Counted from the first letter of the stretch, positions 1 through 10,225 are shown. The stretch is 64,000 nt of DNA from Ornithodoros turicata (GCF_037126465.1 NC_088204.1:17676804-17740803); one strand, 5' to 3'. Numbers and translations: made by a program. Notes: generated from the letters alone by a model not told the origin.

Positions 1-71
1 CGAAGCTCATACACCAAGCCCAAGGAGCCAAACACATTTTTAAAGGATAAGGAACGTAGTTCAATGTTCGG

Positions 72-691
72 TTAAAGTGCCACTACGGACTAAATCTCGT
101 GTCTTCAGAATCCTACCAAAGTTATGGTACTGAAATCTTTGTGTCTCACTTTACATTCCCGCAAAATGTTTTGGCTCCACGTGACGTGAAAGCAAGAGAA
201 ATTAAATTTTTCTTTGTGAGAACTGTGACGTCAGGTTAGGCTCCGACGGGGCGCCCGGCTCTCATGTGGCAACGTTCTGTCCCTTTGGGTCTTCTGGGGG
301 GCTCACGTTTTGCACCCTGTTAGTGGAGCCCCACGTGACATATCTTCCGACCGCTCCGACCTTCGAGAAAACACAAGGAAAGAAGACATCTCTCCCATTT
401 TCCCCTGTTTCGATCAGTGTCACGTGACCCTCCCCGAACGCCGGCGTCATTGCTAAGAGACGAGTGCCCTCTCCAGAACATGACATCATTGCAATGTGTG
501 GGCTTATGATTACGTCACCCGCTCTTCGCGTCATCGCAACTTGGGAAGGCGCAGTAGACCATCAAAAATTCACAGAAATGCACAGCGTTCGTAAGCAGGA
601 CTGATATTTCTCGTATAGAATCCTTGAGGCAACTTCTTTTCGTGGACTAAATAAAATAAACGCTGTTTGCGAGTCCGGAGTGTCACTTTAA
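72..691 (+). mobile_element. Non-autonomous DNA transposon with ~20-bp terminal inverted repeats, copy 1
   Basis: The left end reads TTAAAGTGCCACTACGGACT and the right end, reverse complemented, reads TTAAAGTGACACTCCGGACT, so 18 of 20 bases match. The two ends start and finish with TTAA, so a TTAA target site (piggyBac-like) or a TA target is possible. A second copy lies inverted at 26493-27133. The short open frames inside show no recognisable domain and are taken as chance. Confidence 0.7.
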
Positions 692-1600
692 CCTTCGCGC
701 GCCGACTTCAAGTTGTTTCCCCCCTCACCGCGTTGTCAAAACCGAAATTTCTCGCTCATTCATTGATGTCTACGAGCAAATACAACCGAAGATGAAAAGC
801 TTGGTCAAATCGACAGGGGCTCAACTTGCCACTCCAAAGGAAGTGTCCAAGTTCTGAGTCAAACTATCTAGGAGGGGAGGGGCGCTGACAATTCCTCCCC
901 AATGGAAGACTGAGGCCGATCAGTTCCTCACCTAGTCGTAAAATACCCTAAGCCCAACCTGAGATTTTCATTTCCTCGTGAGGGCTTACTTGCAGTTTCT
1001 GCTCCTTATGAACTTGCTCTGGTGCCATGGTATCCAGTCATTGTTAGCGACCTTTTCACATCATAACCGTCCGAAAATAGCCTCGGTTCTCGCAAGGCAG
1101 GGCTTGCGAGGGGGTGGGGCAGCCCGGGCTGGCGCCCCAGGGCCCGGGCCTCTTCAGGGGCTCGCGGGACCCAAGGCCTGTCGTAATCATACGAAGAAGA
1201 AATACTTGGGCCGTGTTATCGAGACGTGAGGAGGGGCCCGGTCATGGCATGACCCGTCCCCGGGGCCTGTAACTGCTCTCCCCGGCCGTGTCTCCAGGTA
1301 GAAGTAGCCATTCTGTAATCAACGTTGTCTGCATCTTGGATGCTTTCAATTCCTTTCGCCTTTTATAGTCTCGATTTTATTAGGTCTTCCGCCCCCCCCC
1401 CCCCTGCTCACGCCCCACGTATTGAACCCATAAACTGTTGAAGTCATCCAAGGGCACTCACCTTTCACAAGAAACGGGGCAGAAACCTCCCACTGTTCCT
1501 AGTCCATAAGGAAGAACTCAACCTCGCATACACAAACCTCGTGGTCCCCTGGAGTCTGTACAATTGTATTTTCATTTGTATGAGCTATACAGAAACCAGC
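692..1600. other. Intergenic sequence without a recognised gene
   Basis: It contains a GC-rich patch around 1105-1170 with GGGCC-type repetition and a C homopolymer near 1391-1404. No coding signature or transposon end was recognised. Confidence 0.5.
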
Positions 1601-1800
1601 CCAGGTCGGTGGCAACTTAGTGGAAGGGTACAAGTTGCTCAGATACGCCGTCTTCCTCGAGCGACGTTACATGTGGTTGCCGTGTGTCGAGATATATCGG
1701 CGCACGTTAAAGAACCCTCAGGTGGGCAAAATTAAACCACGGACCCAACCACTGTGGCTTCGCTCCTGATCACCGTTGTCTCGCTACGTAAAGCCCCAAA
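1600..1800 (+). repeat. Possible SINE fragment with a conserved core
   Basis: The segment around 1704-1735 (CACGTTAAAGAACCCTCAGG and following) resembles a short block that I associate with SINE-like repeats of chelicerates and other invertebrates. That association is from memory and was not checked. It is followed by TACGTAAAGCCCCAAATTAT, a typical repeat tail. No polymerase III promoter was seen upstream. Confidence 0.4.
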
Positions 1801-2140
1801 TTATTAAATCAGCTATACAGAAACGAATTGAAACGAGCTTTGCGAATCACGCTTAATCTTCATCAGATGCACTTCGATTTTGCAAGTTGGAATCATTTCC
1901 AGTAACAGCACATGTTAATGCGCTGCTATATACGCCACGAAATATGACAAATAAAGTGACAACGTAACAGCTGAGTGACAGGGTTGGTGAGCATTTGTTT
2001 CCCTTGAACCTTTGAGCAGGCCGTAGGGGGAACGAATGTCCGAGATCCAGCAGGTGCGACCACAGCTTACACACCACTTACAGCTTACAACATCCGCCGA
2101 GTTACGCGAAAAGGCAATGGAGATTGGCACCATATAGGTC
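1801..2140. other. Unassigned intergenic sequence
   Basis: Short overlapping frames occur on the minus strand but none has a recognisable motif. Confidence 0.4.
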
Positions 2141-2159
2141 GGCATTTTTCGAAATATTC

Positions 2160-2372
2160 ATTTAACATCACATCATGTCCAGCCTTGCCGAGAGCCCATA
2201 ACATCCCATCACCATCACAACCCATCACATCATAACCCGTCATTCGACATCAAGCTCAGCCTCACATCACATCATTGCTCATTCATCATCAAACTCAACA
2301 TCACATAACATAATTGCCCATCACCCAACATCACATCATTCTGAGTGATGTGATGGTGAGTGATGTCGGTGA
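2160..2372. repeat. Low-complexity CATCA/CATCACAT-rich tract
   Basis: Irregular repetition of CATCA, CCCATCACA and their complements (GTGATG near 2343-2375) forms a degenerate microsatellite of about 210 bp. Confidence 0.75.
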
Positions 2373-2375
2373 TGG

Positions 2376-2830
2376 CCATCATGAGTGAATTCGCCGATCT
2401 ATGGTTGGCACCACTGGGAAGACGAGTGACCTTTTGATTTTTAGTACTGATAGTCGGAAAGTACTGATAGGTGTTATATAGTGTTTGCAATGCCATTCAC
2501 AAGGCTTGGTGCAAAGGGCAATAAGTCCTGGGCCCCGATCTTGAACTTTCACATTGCGAACTTTGACATAGTTATGTTAAATATAACATACGTCGTTATA
2601 TTTAAAGTTCGCGCGCTCCAAAGCCGCTTTGGTATATGTATAGGCTCGCGCAAGAGCTCGTGTCGAATCACGGGACGAAGTGATGCATTTTTGGAATTAG
2701 AGGAGGGAGAAAGCGGTAGTCCGTTGGTGTCGGTTACCAGATTCCAACTGGCCCGAGGATGTTTATTTCCTCGAGCCACGGAGCAGGTGCTGGATGTCAG
2801 GGACTGGCGATGCGGCTGCTACACATCTAA
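2376..2830. other. Unassigned sequence before a SINE
   Basis: A 128-codon plus-strand frame occupies 2481-2867, but it has no recognised motif and runs into the SINE head, so it is probably chance. Confidence 0.4.
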
Positions 2831-3085
2831 CGAGCGTGGCTCAGTGGTTAGCGTGCTGGCCATGTAACGTCGACACTGTGAGGTAACCGGGTTCGAATCC
2901 CGGTGCCGGCTATGCTGTCTGGGTTTTTCTTTCATGGGTTTTCCTCATACGCTTTCAGACATATGTCGGCACAGTTCCCTGAGAAGTCTGCCGAGGATGC
3001 ACATTCCCCCAGGGCGTCAGTCGTGACGTTTCCCACCTCTGTCAGGCCGACAACGGCGGGCCTTTTCACCACCACAACCGGTATG
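2831..3085 (+). mobile_element. tRNA-derived SINE (tick type)
   Basis: A tRNA-like head carries a polymerase III A box (TGGCTCAGTGG, about 2836) and a B box (GGTTCGAATCC, about 2889). It is followed by the body GCTGTCTGGGTTTTTC..., GGCACAGTTCCC and AAGTCTGCC that recurs in the other SINEs of this window. It ends near a CAC-rich tail. The layout fits the tRNA-type SINEs described from ixodid ticks (for example Ruka). The family name is from memory. Confidence 0.8.
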
Positions 3086-3289
3086 GGATAACGACAAGTT
3101 GAAGATCGGGCTCCTGATGTGCCGTCCGTAGACTGTCGAGCCACAGGTACCGCGGGCCTGGCTTTTATGCAGAATCACATCACTCGGTCCTTCCAGACAC
3201 CCTGCTTTTTTCGCAACACTTGATTAGAACTCTGTAAGGGGTGCAAACTGCACACGAGGGCGGAGCCATTCCCTGCTGACGTCAATCAG

Positions 3290-3440
3290 AGATAGTAACG
3301 CCCACTTGATAGCAGTCCCATTTTGACTAATGAGGTGGAACGACAGTCTCATTTCGCCTAATGGCAGCCCCCCCCCCCCTTGCCCTCTTAATCCTGAAAA
3401 ATCGCATTAGGAGAAATGGGACGTAACCGGACGTAACCAA
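3290..3440. repeat. Dispersed repeat with CCCATTTTGCCTAAT motifs, copy 1
   Basis: It has the paired motif CAGTCCCATTTTGACTAATG and TCTCATTTCGCCTAATGGC, followed by the inverse AGGAGAAATGGGACG. Related copies lie at about 9130-9290 and 10495-10645. The opposed motifs suggest an inverted-repeat element. Confidence 0.55.
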
Positions 3441-3535
3441 AACTTCGTAATCCCTCCTGTATGCTCTTTCAACATCTCTCACGTGTTTATTGCTTTCGTG
3501 ACTAAGGAAATAAATGCCGGGATTTTGTTTGTTTG

Positions 3536-3785
3536 TCTCCAAGCGCAGCGGTAACGCGTGCGCTTGGAGACTGGGAGGTCCGCGGTTCGAATCCGCGGGC
3601 CGGCTGTGCCGTCTGGGGTTTTTCCTGGGTTTCCCTCAGATGTGTAATAGGCGTATGCCGGCACAGTTCCCCTGAAGTCGGCCCATGGACGCAGCTATCC
3701 TCCCCCCGAGCGGATTCCGCTCGGTCTTCCACTTCACCCTTTCCTCTCCTCCTCTCCACCACCTTTCCCTCCCCGAGAAACATGC
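3536..3785 (+). mobile_element. tRNA-derived SINE
   Basis: The head contains AGCGCAGCGGTAACGCG and a B box GGTTCGAATCC (about 3592). The body has GCTGTGCCGTCTGGGG, TTTTCCTGGGTTTCCC and GGCACAGTTCCCCTGAAGTC, shared with the SINEs at 2831, 9903, 22266 and 43487. A pyrimidine-rich tail follows. Confidence 0.8.
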
Positions 3786-4024
3786 CGCCTAATCAGGCAG
3801 GCAGACCTCTCGGGTTCCTCCCAACGACACTCCTCCTCCTCCTCCTCCATCCCCTGGCCCTGGTGATTCACGTTGCAATATGAATAGGAACGGTTTTCTG
3901 ACAAAGTTGGCTATTGACAAGCAAGCCCAAGCGTGGGACCAGCCTATTGTACAGGAGGATAAATGACAGATTCCCGAATTCCCGAAAAAAAGAAACAAAG
4001 ATAGGGGGTTAAATTCCAGTGAGC

Positions 4025-4245
4025 TGAAAATTTCGGCACGGCGGGAAGTGTGCTGGATTTGGCTTGACGAGGAAAGAAAGTATTTTGAGTACTGAGTAGC
4101 AAATACTGAAAAAAAGTATTTTAAATACATTGAAAATACTTGGTGGAAAAAGTATTGAGTAGAGTACCAAAATACCGGAATAAGTATTTAAAATACTGTA
4201 TTTTGAGTACGTACTCAAGATACGTACAAGTCTGTCTGTCACTTT
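4025..4245. repeat. AGTATTTT-rich inverted repeat, probable hAT-type MITE
   Basis: The segment is made of variants of AAGTATTTTGAGTACT and its complement, including GTATTTAAAATACTGTATTTTGAGTACG. This layout is common in hAT-like MITEs of arthropods. Exact ends and a target duplication were not defined. Confidence 0.45.
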
Positions 4246-5084
4246 GATGAGGAAACACGTGATCGGACTAACGCGGTAAAGCTATGTGCGCTTTCTCTTT
4301 TTTTATCTTTTGGTTTGGCTGTTTTCTGGGTTTAACCAGACACGATAGTGTCGATGCGTTTTATTTCTTTGCATCGTATTCCTAGAAATGTATGAAGTAG
4401 AACAATTTTCCGGGAATGCAGCGCGCACGACAATTTCTCTGAAATCCAGAGTACCACTGTTCTTGTGAAATCACCACCACCATGTCATCATCACTTCGCC
4501 TTCATTTATTGTTGTTGTTGTTGTGAAATCCCGGGAAAAGTCTGCCGCGGAGGTATACGCACGTCTTGCCTACAGTGAGATTTTGGCGGCACAGTAAAGA
4601 AAACAACAACAACAACAACACTGGTATTATAAGAGGAACGAGAAACACGCGTCCAAACCTAGCAGTACTATTGGTTCTTCAACAGTTCTAGCACATGCTG
4701 GAATTTTTGTTCGTATTAAAGATGTTGTTTCTTGCGTTCCTTTTCTAGGAGGAAGGCTTTGACCTGGTTATGTATATAATTGTCTCTTGAGCCAGCTTCC
4801 ATTATTCTTTGTTTAAGCCTTGGTCCGTTACATAACAATTTACGGCACTTCCCTAAGCGATAAATTAAGTATGCGTCACTTGCACTTACACTACTAGCGA
4901 AGGCCACCAAGTAAACCGAGATGATGGTTCGAATGTGTGAAAGAAAGAGGTCTTACGATTAGGCCAAGGCCCCTGTTTTGCAATGTTCCTTCCTCGTTGT
5001 AGCACGCGAAGCGCAGCCCCGAAGCTTCGACTGTAGAGTACGTTCGACGAGAATTGAGACAAAAGCCTGTAAGCATCCGCTTTT

Positions 5085-5280
5085 AAACTTGAGACTCTGT
5101 GTCCCCCGGGGAAGTATCATATCCAGACATTTATTGTTTCTTACTTACATTAATGATATTGTCAGCCGAAATCCGGAAACAAAACCTTTTGTTTGTTATG
5201 ATGACAACTGTATTTTCAGTGGCCTAAATTTACCTTATTGCATCTCAAAATTGCAACGTAAAATTTTGTTCTTATGATTT
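5085..5280 (+). pseudogene. Reverse-transcriptase fragment (non-LTR)
   Basis: The plus frame reads VPRGSII, a decayed VPQGSIL motif of RT block 4, then LLFLTYINDIVS. Next comes YDDNCIF, where the catalytic YADD has lost its alanine position by frame decay. Only this short palm segment of a non-LTR polymerase remains. It lies inside the dispersed repeat at 4310-5560. The other copy of that repeat keeps VYADDTSMF near 39817. Confidence 0.65.
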
Positions 5281-5329
5281 ACGTGGATGGTATTATTTAG
5301 ACGCGGTTCCAAACGTATAAAGCTGGCTT

Positions 5330-5430
5330 TATGCATAATGTAAAACCCCGAGACTAGACCCCTTAGTCTCGGGGATTTCCATTATGTATAAAGGTGTTCG
5401 CTTCGCTGCTTCTGTCCAGTTCCAGTCAGA
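5330..5430. mobile_element. Short hairpin element: CATAATGTAAAACCCCGAGACTAG palindrome plus tail
   Basis: Inverted arms meet at 5355-5372: CATAATG, ACCCCGAGACTA and TAGTCTCGGGG, CATTATG. A tail with GTTCGCTTCGCTGCTTC follows. The same arms and a similar tail recur at 49288-49516. Confidence 0.6.
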
Positions 5431-5584
5431 AATGTCACTGCAATTAGTATGACGCACAAGAACGAGCATTTCTTATCAGTTGAAGCTTTATTCGCGCTTT
5501 AGTGCGTAATAACACACATTCTCCGCACATACGCACACCTTGATGCACACAGTCGACGCAGAAAACAGCGAGTTTTAGTACATC

Positions 5585-5700
5585 GTACGCTATTTCCTTA
5601 GCGCACGTAAGGGATAGCGTTGGAGGTTCTGCGCATGCGCAAAATACAAAGACAGCCTCGCGCTGTGCACAGAACAGCTATCCCTTACATAAGCAGAGGC
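5585..5700. mobile_element. Small MITE with TAAGGGATAGC termini
   Basis: The left TAAGGGATAGCGTTGG (5608) is mirrored by the right GAACAGCTATCCCTTA (about 5694). The internal GGTTCTGCGCATGCGC is shared with 61590-61650, which shows a dispersed family. Confidence 0.5.
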
Positions 5701-6150
5701 GATAACCCGTATATACCATGCACTAAAACTCACTAATATTGATTCGTTGCATGGGTTACACCGGTAAGGAGTGCTTTTGATTTTTTTGATGAGGAATTCG
5801 CGTAGCCCTAAAAACTCTCCTTGATCAGGGTTTGCCATGAATGCATTGCGTTCTTTGGCTTCTTAACTGACAATCCCGCTTTCCTCACGTGTTCAATGGG
5901 CCGGATAGATAGGAGCAACTAATCAGTGTCACCGTTAATTGATACTGCTTGTTGTGCCAGTTCCTACCTGGAACTGGCTACTAAGTACTAAGTACTTACT
6001 AACTGGCTACTCTCAACTCATATCTATGTATACTCCACGAGATACATCCATACTCAATATTCCAGAAGAAGAACAAGCAAAAAACTGCTCACGATGCAGA
6101 AGTTTCGCCGTGTCTTCCGTTGAGGATTCGCTTAGGCACTGCATAATATC
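5700..6150. other. Unassigned intergenic sequence
   Basis: No coding signature, transposon end or RNA gene was recognised. Confidence 0.4.
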
Positions 6151-6159
6151 GGTAGTTGC

Positions 6160-6625
6160 GTATACAGCGCACATGACAGACGACACCATCGGCCGTGTCG
6201 TCTACTACGGAATATCTTGCGGCTGAGTCGCAAGATATTCCCCATGGTTAGAAAAGCACGAAATGGCATGGCGGGAATATCGCGAGGAATACGAATGAAG
6301 AGGAATGAATCATGAGGAATACCGGGAGCCACGCACTGTGCCCATAGCAGATGACGCCAGCTGCCGCGTCGTCTGCTACAGAATATCTTGTGGCTGAGTC
6401 ACAGGATATTCCCAATGGTTAGAAAAGCACGAAATGGCATGACGGGATTATCGCGAGGAATACGAATGAAGAGGAATGAATCATGAGGAATACCGGGAGT
6501 CACGCACTGCGCCCATAGCAGACGACTCCATCGGCCGTGTCGTCTGCTACGAAATATCTTGTGGCTAGGCCGCAGGATGTTCCCCAACGTTAGAAGAACA
6601 CGAAAAGACATGTCGCTCAGTGCTC
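6160..6625. repeat. Tandem repeat, ~171-bp unit with two hairpins per unit, array A
   Basis: The AATATCTTG landmark falls at 6211, 6382 and 6553, a period of 171 bp. Each unit contains GCAGACGAC...GTCGTCTGC and GGAATATCTTG...CAAGATATTCC, so every unit can fold into two adjacent hairpins. A second array with the same unit lies at 52270-52735, and a stray piece at 28536-28590. Confidence 0.8.
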
Positions 6626-7310
6626 GAAATCACGTGGTAGCAGAAAGGTATGACGTTTTGCGCGTCTTCAGCGGATGGATATTCTATGGTATGGCTCTCA
6701 TATGAACACAGTGTACGAAGAAGAGGAGTACTAGCAGAACAAGCACTATGGTGACAAAAGCAAAAAAATGTAACAGTAACAACAACAACAACGACAAATA
6801 TAGATCATCGCATCGTGAGTAAAGCATTGTTCGTAGTGTGGCAAATTCTGTATGCCTCGCAAACAACGCATGGATGCAGAACGACAGGTCCTTTTTTTTA
6901 TGCCTAACCTCTCTGCATAACCTTGTTGAGTCTGACTTTTTTTGGGTTAGTTGCCTTTCCCGGATTCAGTGGAGGGATCGGGTGCGATTTTAAAATATGT
7001 AATTCGGGGTGAGATCGGGTATTATTTTTTCTTTAACTTCACCAAACTGCCCGCAGTTAATGCGTGTATATTAGTCAAACATGCACACATGCTCGTTGCA
7101 TGTTGTTACATCAAATGTGCTTCGCACAGCATACTGTTGCTATGAAATATTCTTTACATCAGACATACGTGCGAATCGTCACCAAATAGTGAAAAGCGTG
7201 ACACAACGTGATACGTGGTTAGATTTCGGGGACAAATCGTGTTTATCCTGAATTAGTCCCAAACTCGTTCGGGAAGGAATAATCGGGCGGAATCTGGTTT
7301 CCCAGAAATG
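6626..7310. other. Sequence following tandem array A
   Basis: Patches (for example near 6860-6930) match the sequence after array B at 52880-52980, so this is the flank of a larger duplicated repeat. No gene is seen. Confidence 0.45.
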
Positions 7311-7820
7311 TCAGACCCTATTTATATAACCTCCTCTCTCTGTCGCTAACACCGAATGTGAGAAGAAAAAAAAAAAAAAAAACTGCAGAGAAGTAACGTC
7401 CCGTAAAAGCGTAGTATAGACGGGGCGCTTGTGAATACAATACACGACGTACCTTGCACAGCCCGAAGCACCGATGCAAGCAAGACACACCAGATCGTAC
7501 CCATCCTTCTTCATGTAATTGGGAACCAATTCACATTGAACGCACACCAGTCGATATAAAGCCAAGTTTGCTTTGCCGCGGGCTTCTACGCTTAAGCGGT
7601 CCCTTATGAGGTGTTACGCCGAGCAGACCATTGTGCGGAAGTTTGCATCTGGAGAGAGGTGTAGCTTACCGACGTCATTATACGCGACAGTGGTAACGCG
7701 TCGTTGCTGAGTGAGAGATTGCGTGCCTTGAAATTCCCTGTAGTAAGTTTGGGAACGCTGGTCAGGCTGCTCTTTTTCATTGCGGGAAACGGGGAAAATG
7801 CTCACGCTGTTGATGTGTGA
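7311..7820 (-). repeat. Conserved segment downstream of the hairpin array, with a Cys-rich frame (copy A)
   Basis: It is collinear with 52990-53330. On the minus strand both copies keep a frame reading VCVQC (VCYRC in the other copy), then GYDLVCLACIGASGCARYVVY. The paired cysteines look like a zinc-binding knuckle. I do not recognise the family. It could be a transposon-encoded exon or merely a recent duplication. Confidence 0.45.
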
Positions 7821-8147
7821 CCGTGTGCGGCGTGTGCCGTGACATATATGACAGGGGAAGATTGATTATATGTCACACGGTGAATCAATAGTGAAGCGAT
7901 GGCGTAGCCAGACTTGCCACATTGGGTGAGCTCGATACGAAAATCAACGAAGGTTACGTTAACGTTCCACAGTAATGCACCAAGTTCAACACAAGTATTG
8001 TAGAAACCAGGTATTTTAGCTTACATGCCAATCCAGAACCACTATTCAGTGTGAAGTTGTGACAAATAAATAGTTCCCATTTTTCCTAGCTCTCAGAACA
8101 GAGACAGTGAATTAACAAGAGTAGACAATGTTAACATGAATTCTGGG

Positions 8148-8248
8148 CTATTCTCCAATCAAACATTCAGAGATAGTAAAAGCACCTTCCTCAATGGACG
8201 CTGATGAGAGTGAAAATTCTAAAAAGTTATCAGAGACGACATCAGCTT
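8148..8248 (-). CDS. Unknown gene, last exon and stop codon
   Basis: The acceptor GACACGCAG is followed by 101 nt that finish the frame with an acidic, Ser-rich tail and TAG at 8148-8150. No canonical AATAAA was found in the next 200 nt on the minus strand. Confidence 0.6.
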
Positions 8249-9082
8249 CTGCGTGTCAGAAAGGACTGTATGTCCAACAGTAATCCAGCTAACAGTAACA
8301 AAAATGTACAAAAGACAAATTAACTGAACTAATGTAACATACCTTCTATATCAGACAGTGAAGCTTGTATCACCCCATCCACAGGAACCAGTGTCCAGGA
8401 CAGAAAAAGTGAACTGGGAGATAGCAGCTAATGGGAATGGCGACCTTTGTATTCCACCCTGAAAGCACAGGTTGTAACGTTGAGGGCAGATTTAAGAGTG
8501 GTGTAAAGATGTCTGCATGAGAGCGCCCATGAAAAACGGAACATAGGTGAATACTCAAATTATAACATCGCATTGTCATACCTGTTGGTGGCAGCAGCTA
8601 ACGTGTCAGTAATTTCTTCATGCACCAGATGCAAGCCAAATCCTGCTTCATTTCCGCCTTCAGCGTGCACCTGTGGTAATTCACAAGTTAGATTATGAAT
8701 ACTGTTGTGTTGTTAATCGTGGCTATATTAGAGTAAGTGCAGTAGGGCAGCTGCACAATCGATTCATGAAGCTTGCTATTTTTATATCTGAACCTCGACT
8801 TACCTTTCCGCTTTCGTTTTTGTCTTGATCCTCCGTGGCACGTTCAAAATTTGTGTGTCGGGCATCTGAGACTTTCATCAGACGATTTCGTGCGGAGATT
8901 CCAAATTGCCTCTGGAGTCGCGCGTAACCTATGCTAACATTCGTGGACGAAATCCTTGGAGTGGAACTTAGCAGGCACCGCTGTCAGCCAAGAGCTTCGC
9001 ACTGCTTGGTCTTTTGGCAGCTTATAGGAGGTAACACTTGAATGCTCCGGTGAATTGTTCTAACAGCGTAGCACCGTCGCAT
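8148..9082 (-). CDS. Multi-exon host gene of unknown function, ~160-residue product
   Basis: Joining 9082-9038, 8980-8804, 8670-8582, 8413-8343 and 8248-8148 gives a continuous frame ending in TAG. The junctions after exons 2, 3 and 4 use GTAAGT, GTATGA and GTATGT donors and AG acceptors, with phases 0, 2 and 1 that all agree. The N-terminal part is rich in Arg and Ser without acidic residues (RCLLSSTPRISSTNVSIGYA), like a mitochondrial presequence. Exon 3 carries GGNEAGFGLHLVHEE. The C terminus is acidic (DIEEADVVSDNF, ending CLIGE). Introns are 57-168 nt, far shorter than those of the lipase. The weak point is the first junction: a GTGTTA donor, a 57-nt intron, and an in-frame TGA (8984-8986) if it is not spliced. 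The true start may be elsewhere. I do not recognise the family. Confidence 0.6.
8343..8413 (-). CDS. Unknown gene, exon 4
   Basis: This exon is 71 nt between acceptor CTATCTCCCAG and donor GTATGT. It completes the split codon of exon 3 and leaves one base. It encodes LFLSWTLVPVDGVIQASLSD. Confidence 0.55.
8582..8670 (-). CDS. Unknown gene, exon 3
   Basis: This exon is 89 nt between acceptor TTACCACAG and donor GTATGA. It enters in phase 0 and leaves after two bases of a codon. The product includes GFGLHLVHEEITDTLAAATN. Confidence 0.6.
8804..8980 (-). CDS. Unknown gene, exon 2
   Basis: This exon has 59 codons between acceptor CTGACAG and donor GTAAGT, phase 0 on both sides. It encodes the Arg/Ser-rich presequence-like part followed by the charged stretch NFERATEDQDKNESGK. 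The in-frame TGA just upstream of the acceptor means this exon must be reached by splicing or the copy is broken. Confidence 0.6.
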
Positions 9083-9129
9083 TCTCGACAACTTCGCCGT
9101 GGCATATCACGTATCACACCGCTCCAGCC

Positions 9130-9290
9130 GTGTCTTCCCATTACGCCTATTCCCATTTTGCCTAATGCTTCTTAGCAGATTATCTCGCCATCCCTTAGCA
9201 GGTTCACCGACCTCGAACTGCAGGGGGTCCCACTTGGCCTAATGTATGCTGCAGACAGTCCCACTTCGCCTACTAATCCGTGTTACGTAA
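9130..9290. repeat. Dispersed repeat with CCCATTTTGCCTAAT motifs, copy 2
   Basis: It contains TTCCCATTTTGCCTAATG, GTCCCACTTGGCCTAATG and GTCCCACTTCGCCTA. It is related to 3290-3440 and 10495-10645 and lies just upstream of the unknown gene, so it may include that gene's promoter region. Confidence 0.5.
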
Positions 9291-9900
9291 GAAAGAAGGC
9301 GGTCCTCTGGCATGCTGCCAAGAGTCAATTTCGAATCTTCATATAACTTTACATGCAACCTTGTTGGTTTCACTGAAGCATGAGGTCTGTATTTATAATT
9401 CATATTACACTAGGGTTTCTTCCCTCATCTGTTGGTTCACAAATATAGACTGTGCAAGAGTGAAAACATAGTTTTCATTTACATTTTTTTAAATTAAAAG
9501 GGCAGCTTTGTTTTCTGCACTTCAAAATTCTTCCAAATTTGCAGCTCTACTCAATATGCATTAGATGTCCCACGGCATCGAGGTACGACATCATGTCTCG
9601 TTCGCCATTCTGAATTATTGACTGCTCAATGACACTCTTAAGTAGCATCACAACTTTTTATTAATTCCAACGCCCTACGCCGACTTTTTCAACTGACCCT
9701 AAGTGATTTGGGAGAAATTCACAGCACACCCTGGAGGAGACTAGAATTTGTACGACACCGACCAGAAAAGGAATTCCTGTCGGAAAATATTTCCGTGTAT
9801 AACTCCCACCGTTAGATAATGCGCAGGCCCTCTTCAGAGCACCTTTTTACCGAATAACGCGCGCGTTATACACAGGAAAATACGGTAGTTAGGTTGAACG
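9291..9900. other. Unassigned intergenic sequence
   Basis: The stretch is AT-rich. A 63-codon frame at 9280-9471 has no recognised motif. Confidence 0.4.
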
Positions 9901-9902
9901 TG

Positions 9903-10225
9903 GGTTAAGGCGTCTCGCTCGGTGGTGTCGTGCTAACTGGGAGGCGGTGGGTTCGAATCCTATCACCGGTTGTGCTGTCTGAGGTTTTCCCTGGGTTTTC
10001 CGAAGACTTTCGAGACGAATACCGGCACAGTTCCCCCTGAAGTCTGCCCAAGACGCATATTAACCCCCTATCCCCCCCACTCCTTCCTGCTGTCCTCTCT
10101 CCATCTGTTCTCATCTGTACGTCGCTCATAGTCACCTCTCATCTCCACATAGCCACATCTCGCTCATAGCCACCTCGCCGTCGCTCATATAGCTTCGCGG
10201 CGCTAACACGAAAGAAAAAAAAAGA
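9903..10225 (+). mobile_element. tRNA-derived SINE, near full length
   Basis: The head has GGCGTCTCGCTCGGTGG and a B box GGTTCGAATCC (about 9950). The body has GCTGTCTGAGG, TTTTCCCTGGGTTTTCC, GGCACAGTTCCCCCTGAAGT and a CTTCGCGGCGCTAACACGAA end before an A-rich tail. The 3' end matches the SINEs at 43487-43765 and 63794-64000. Confidence 0.85.

Larger units (their letters stand above)
4310..5560. repeat. Long dispersed repeat containing an RT remnant, copy A
   Basis: This region is collinear with 36940-37400 plus 39390-40260. Shared landmarks are the GGGTTTAACC block at the left, the GTTGTTGTTGTT block near 4510, the block from CTAGGAGGAAGGC to AGGCCAAGGCCCCTGTTTTG (4745-4978), and the right block ACGAGCATTTCTTA through GACGCAG (5450-5560). 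In the second copy about 2 kb of other DNA interrupts it. A minus-strand frame (4716-4910) is also partly conserved between the copies. Confidence 0.65.

Noticed and set aside
2160..2372. CRISPR-like spaced repeats
   Set aside because: The CATCA tract is an irregular microsatellite with no constant spacer length, and the genome is eukaryotic.
2831..2912. Possible functional tRNA gene (A and B boxes)
   Set aside because: The tRNA-like head is fused to a SINE body found in six other places and no clean cloverleaf with acceptor stem closes around it.
3533..3883. 116-codon plus-strand frame
   Set aside because: It lies over a SINE and its pyrimidine tail.
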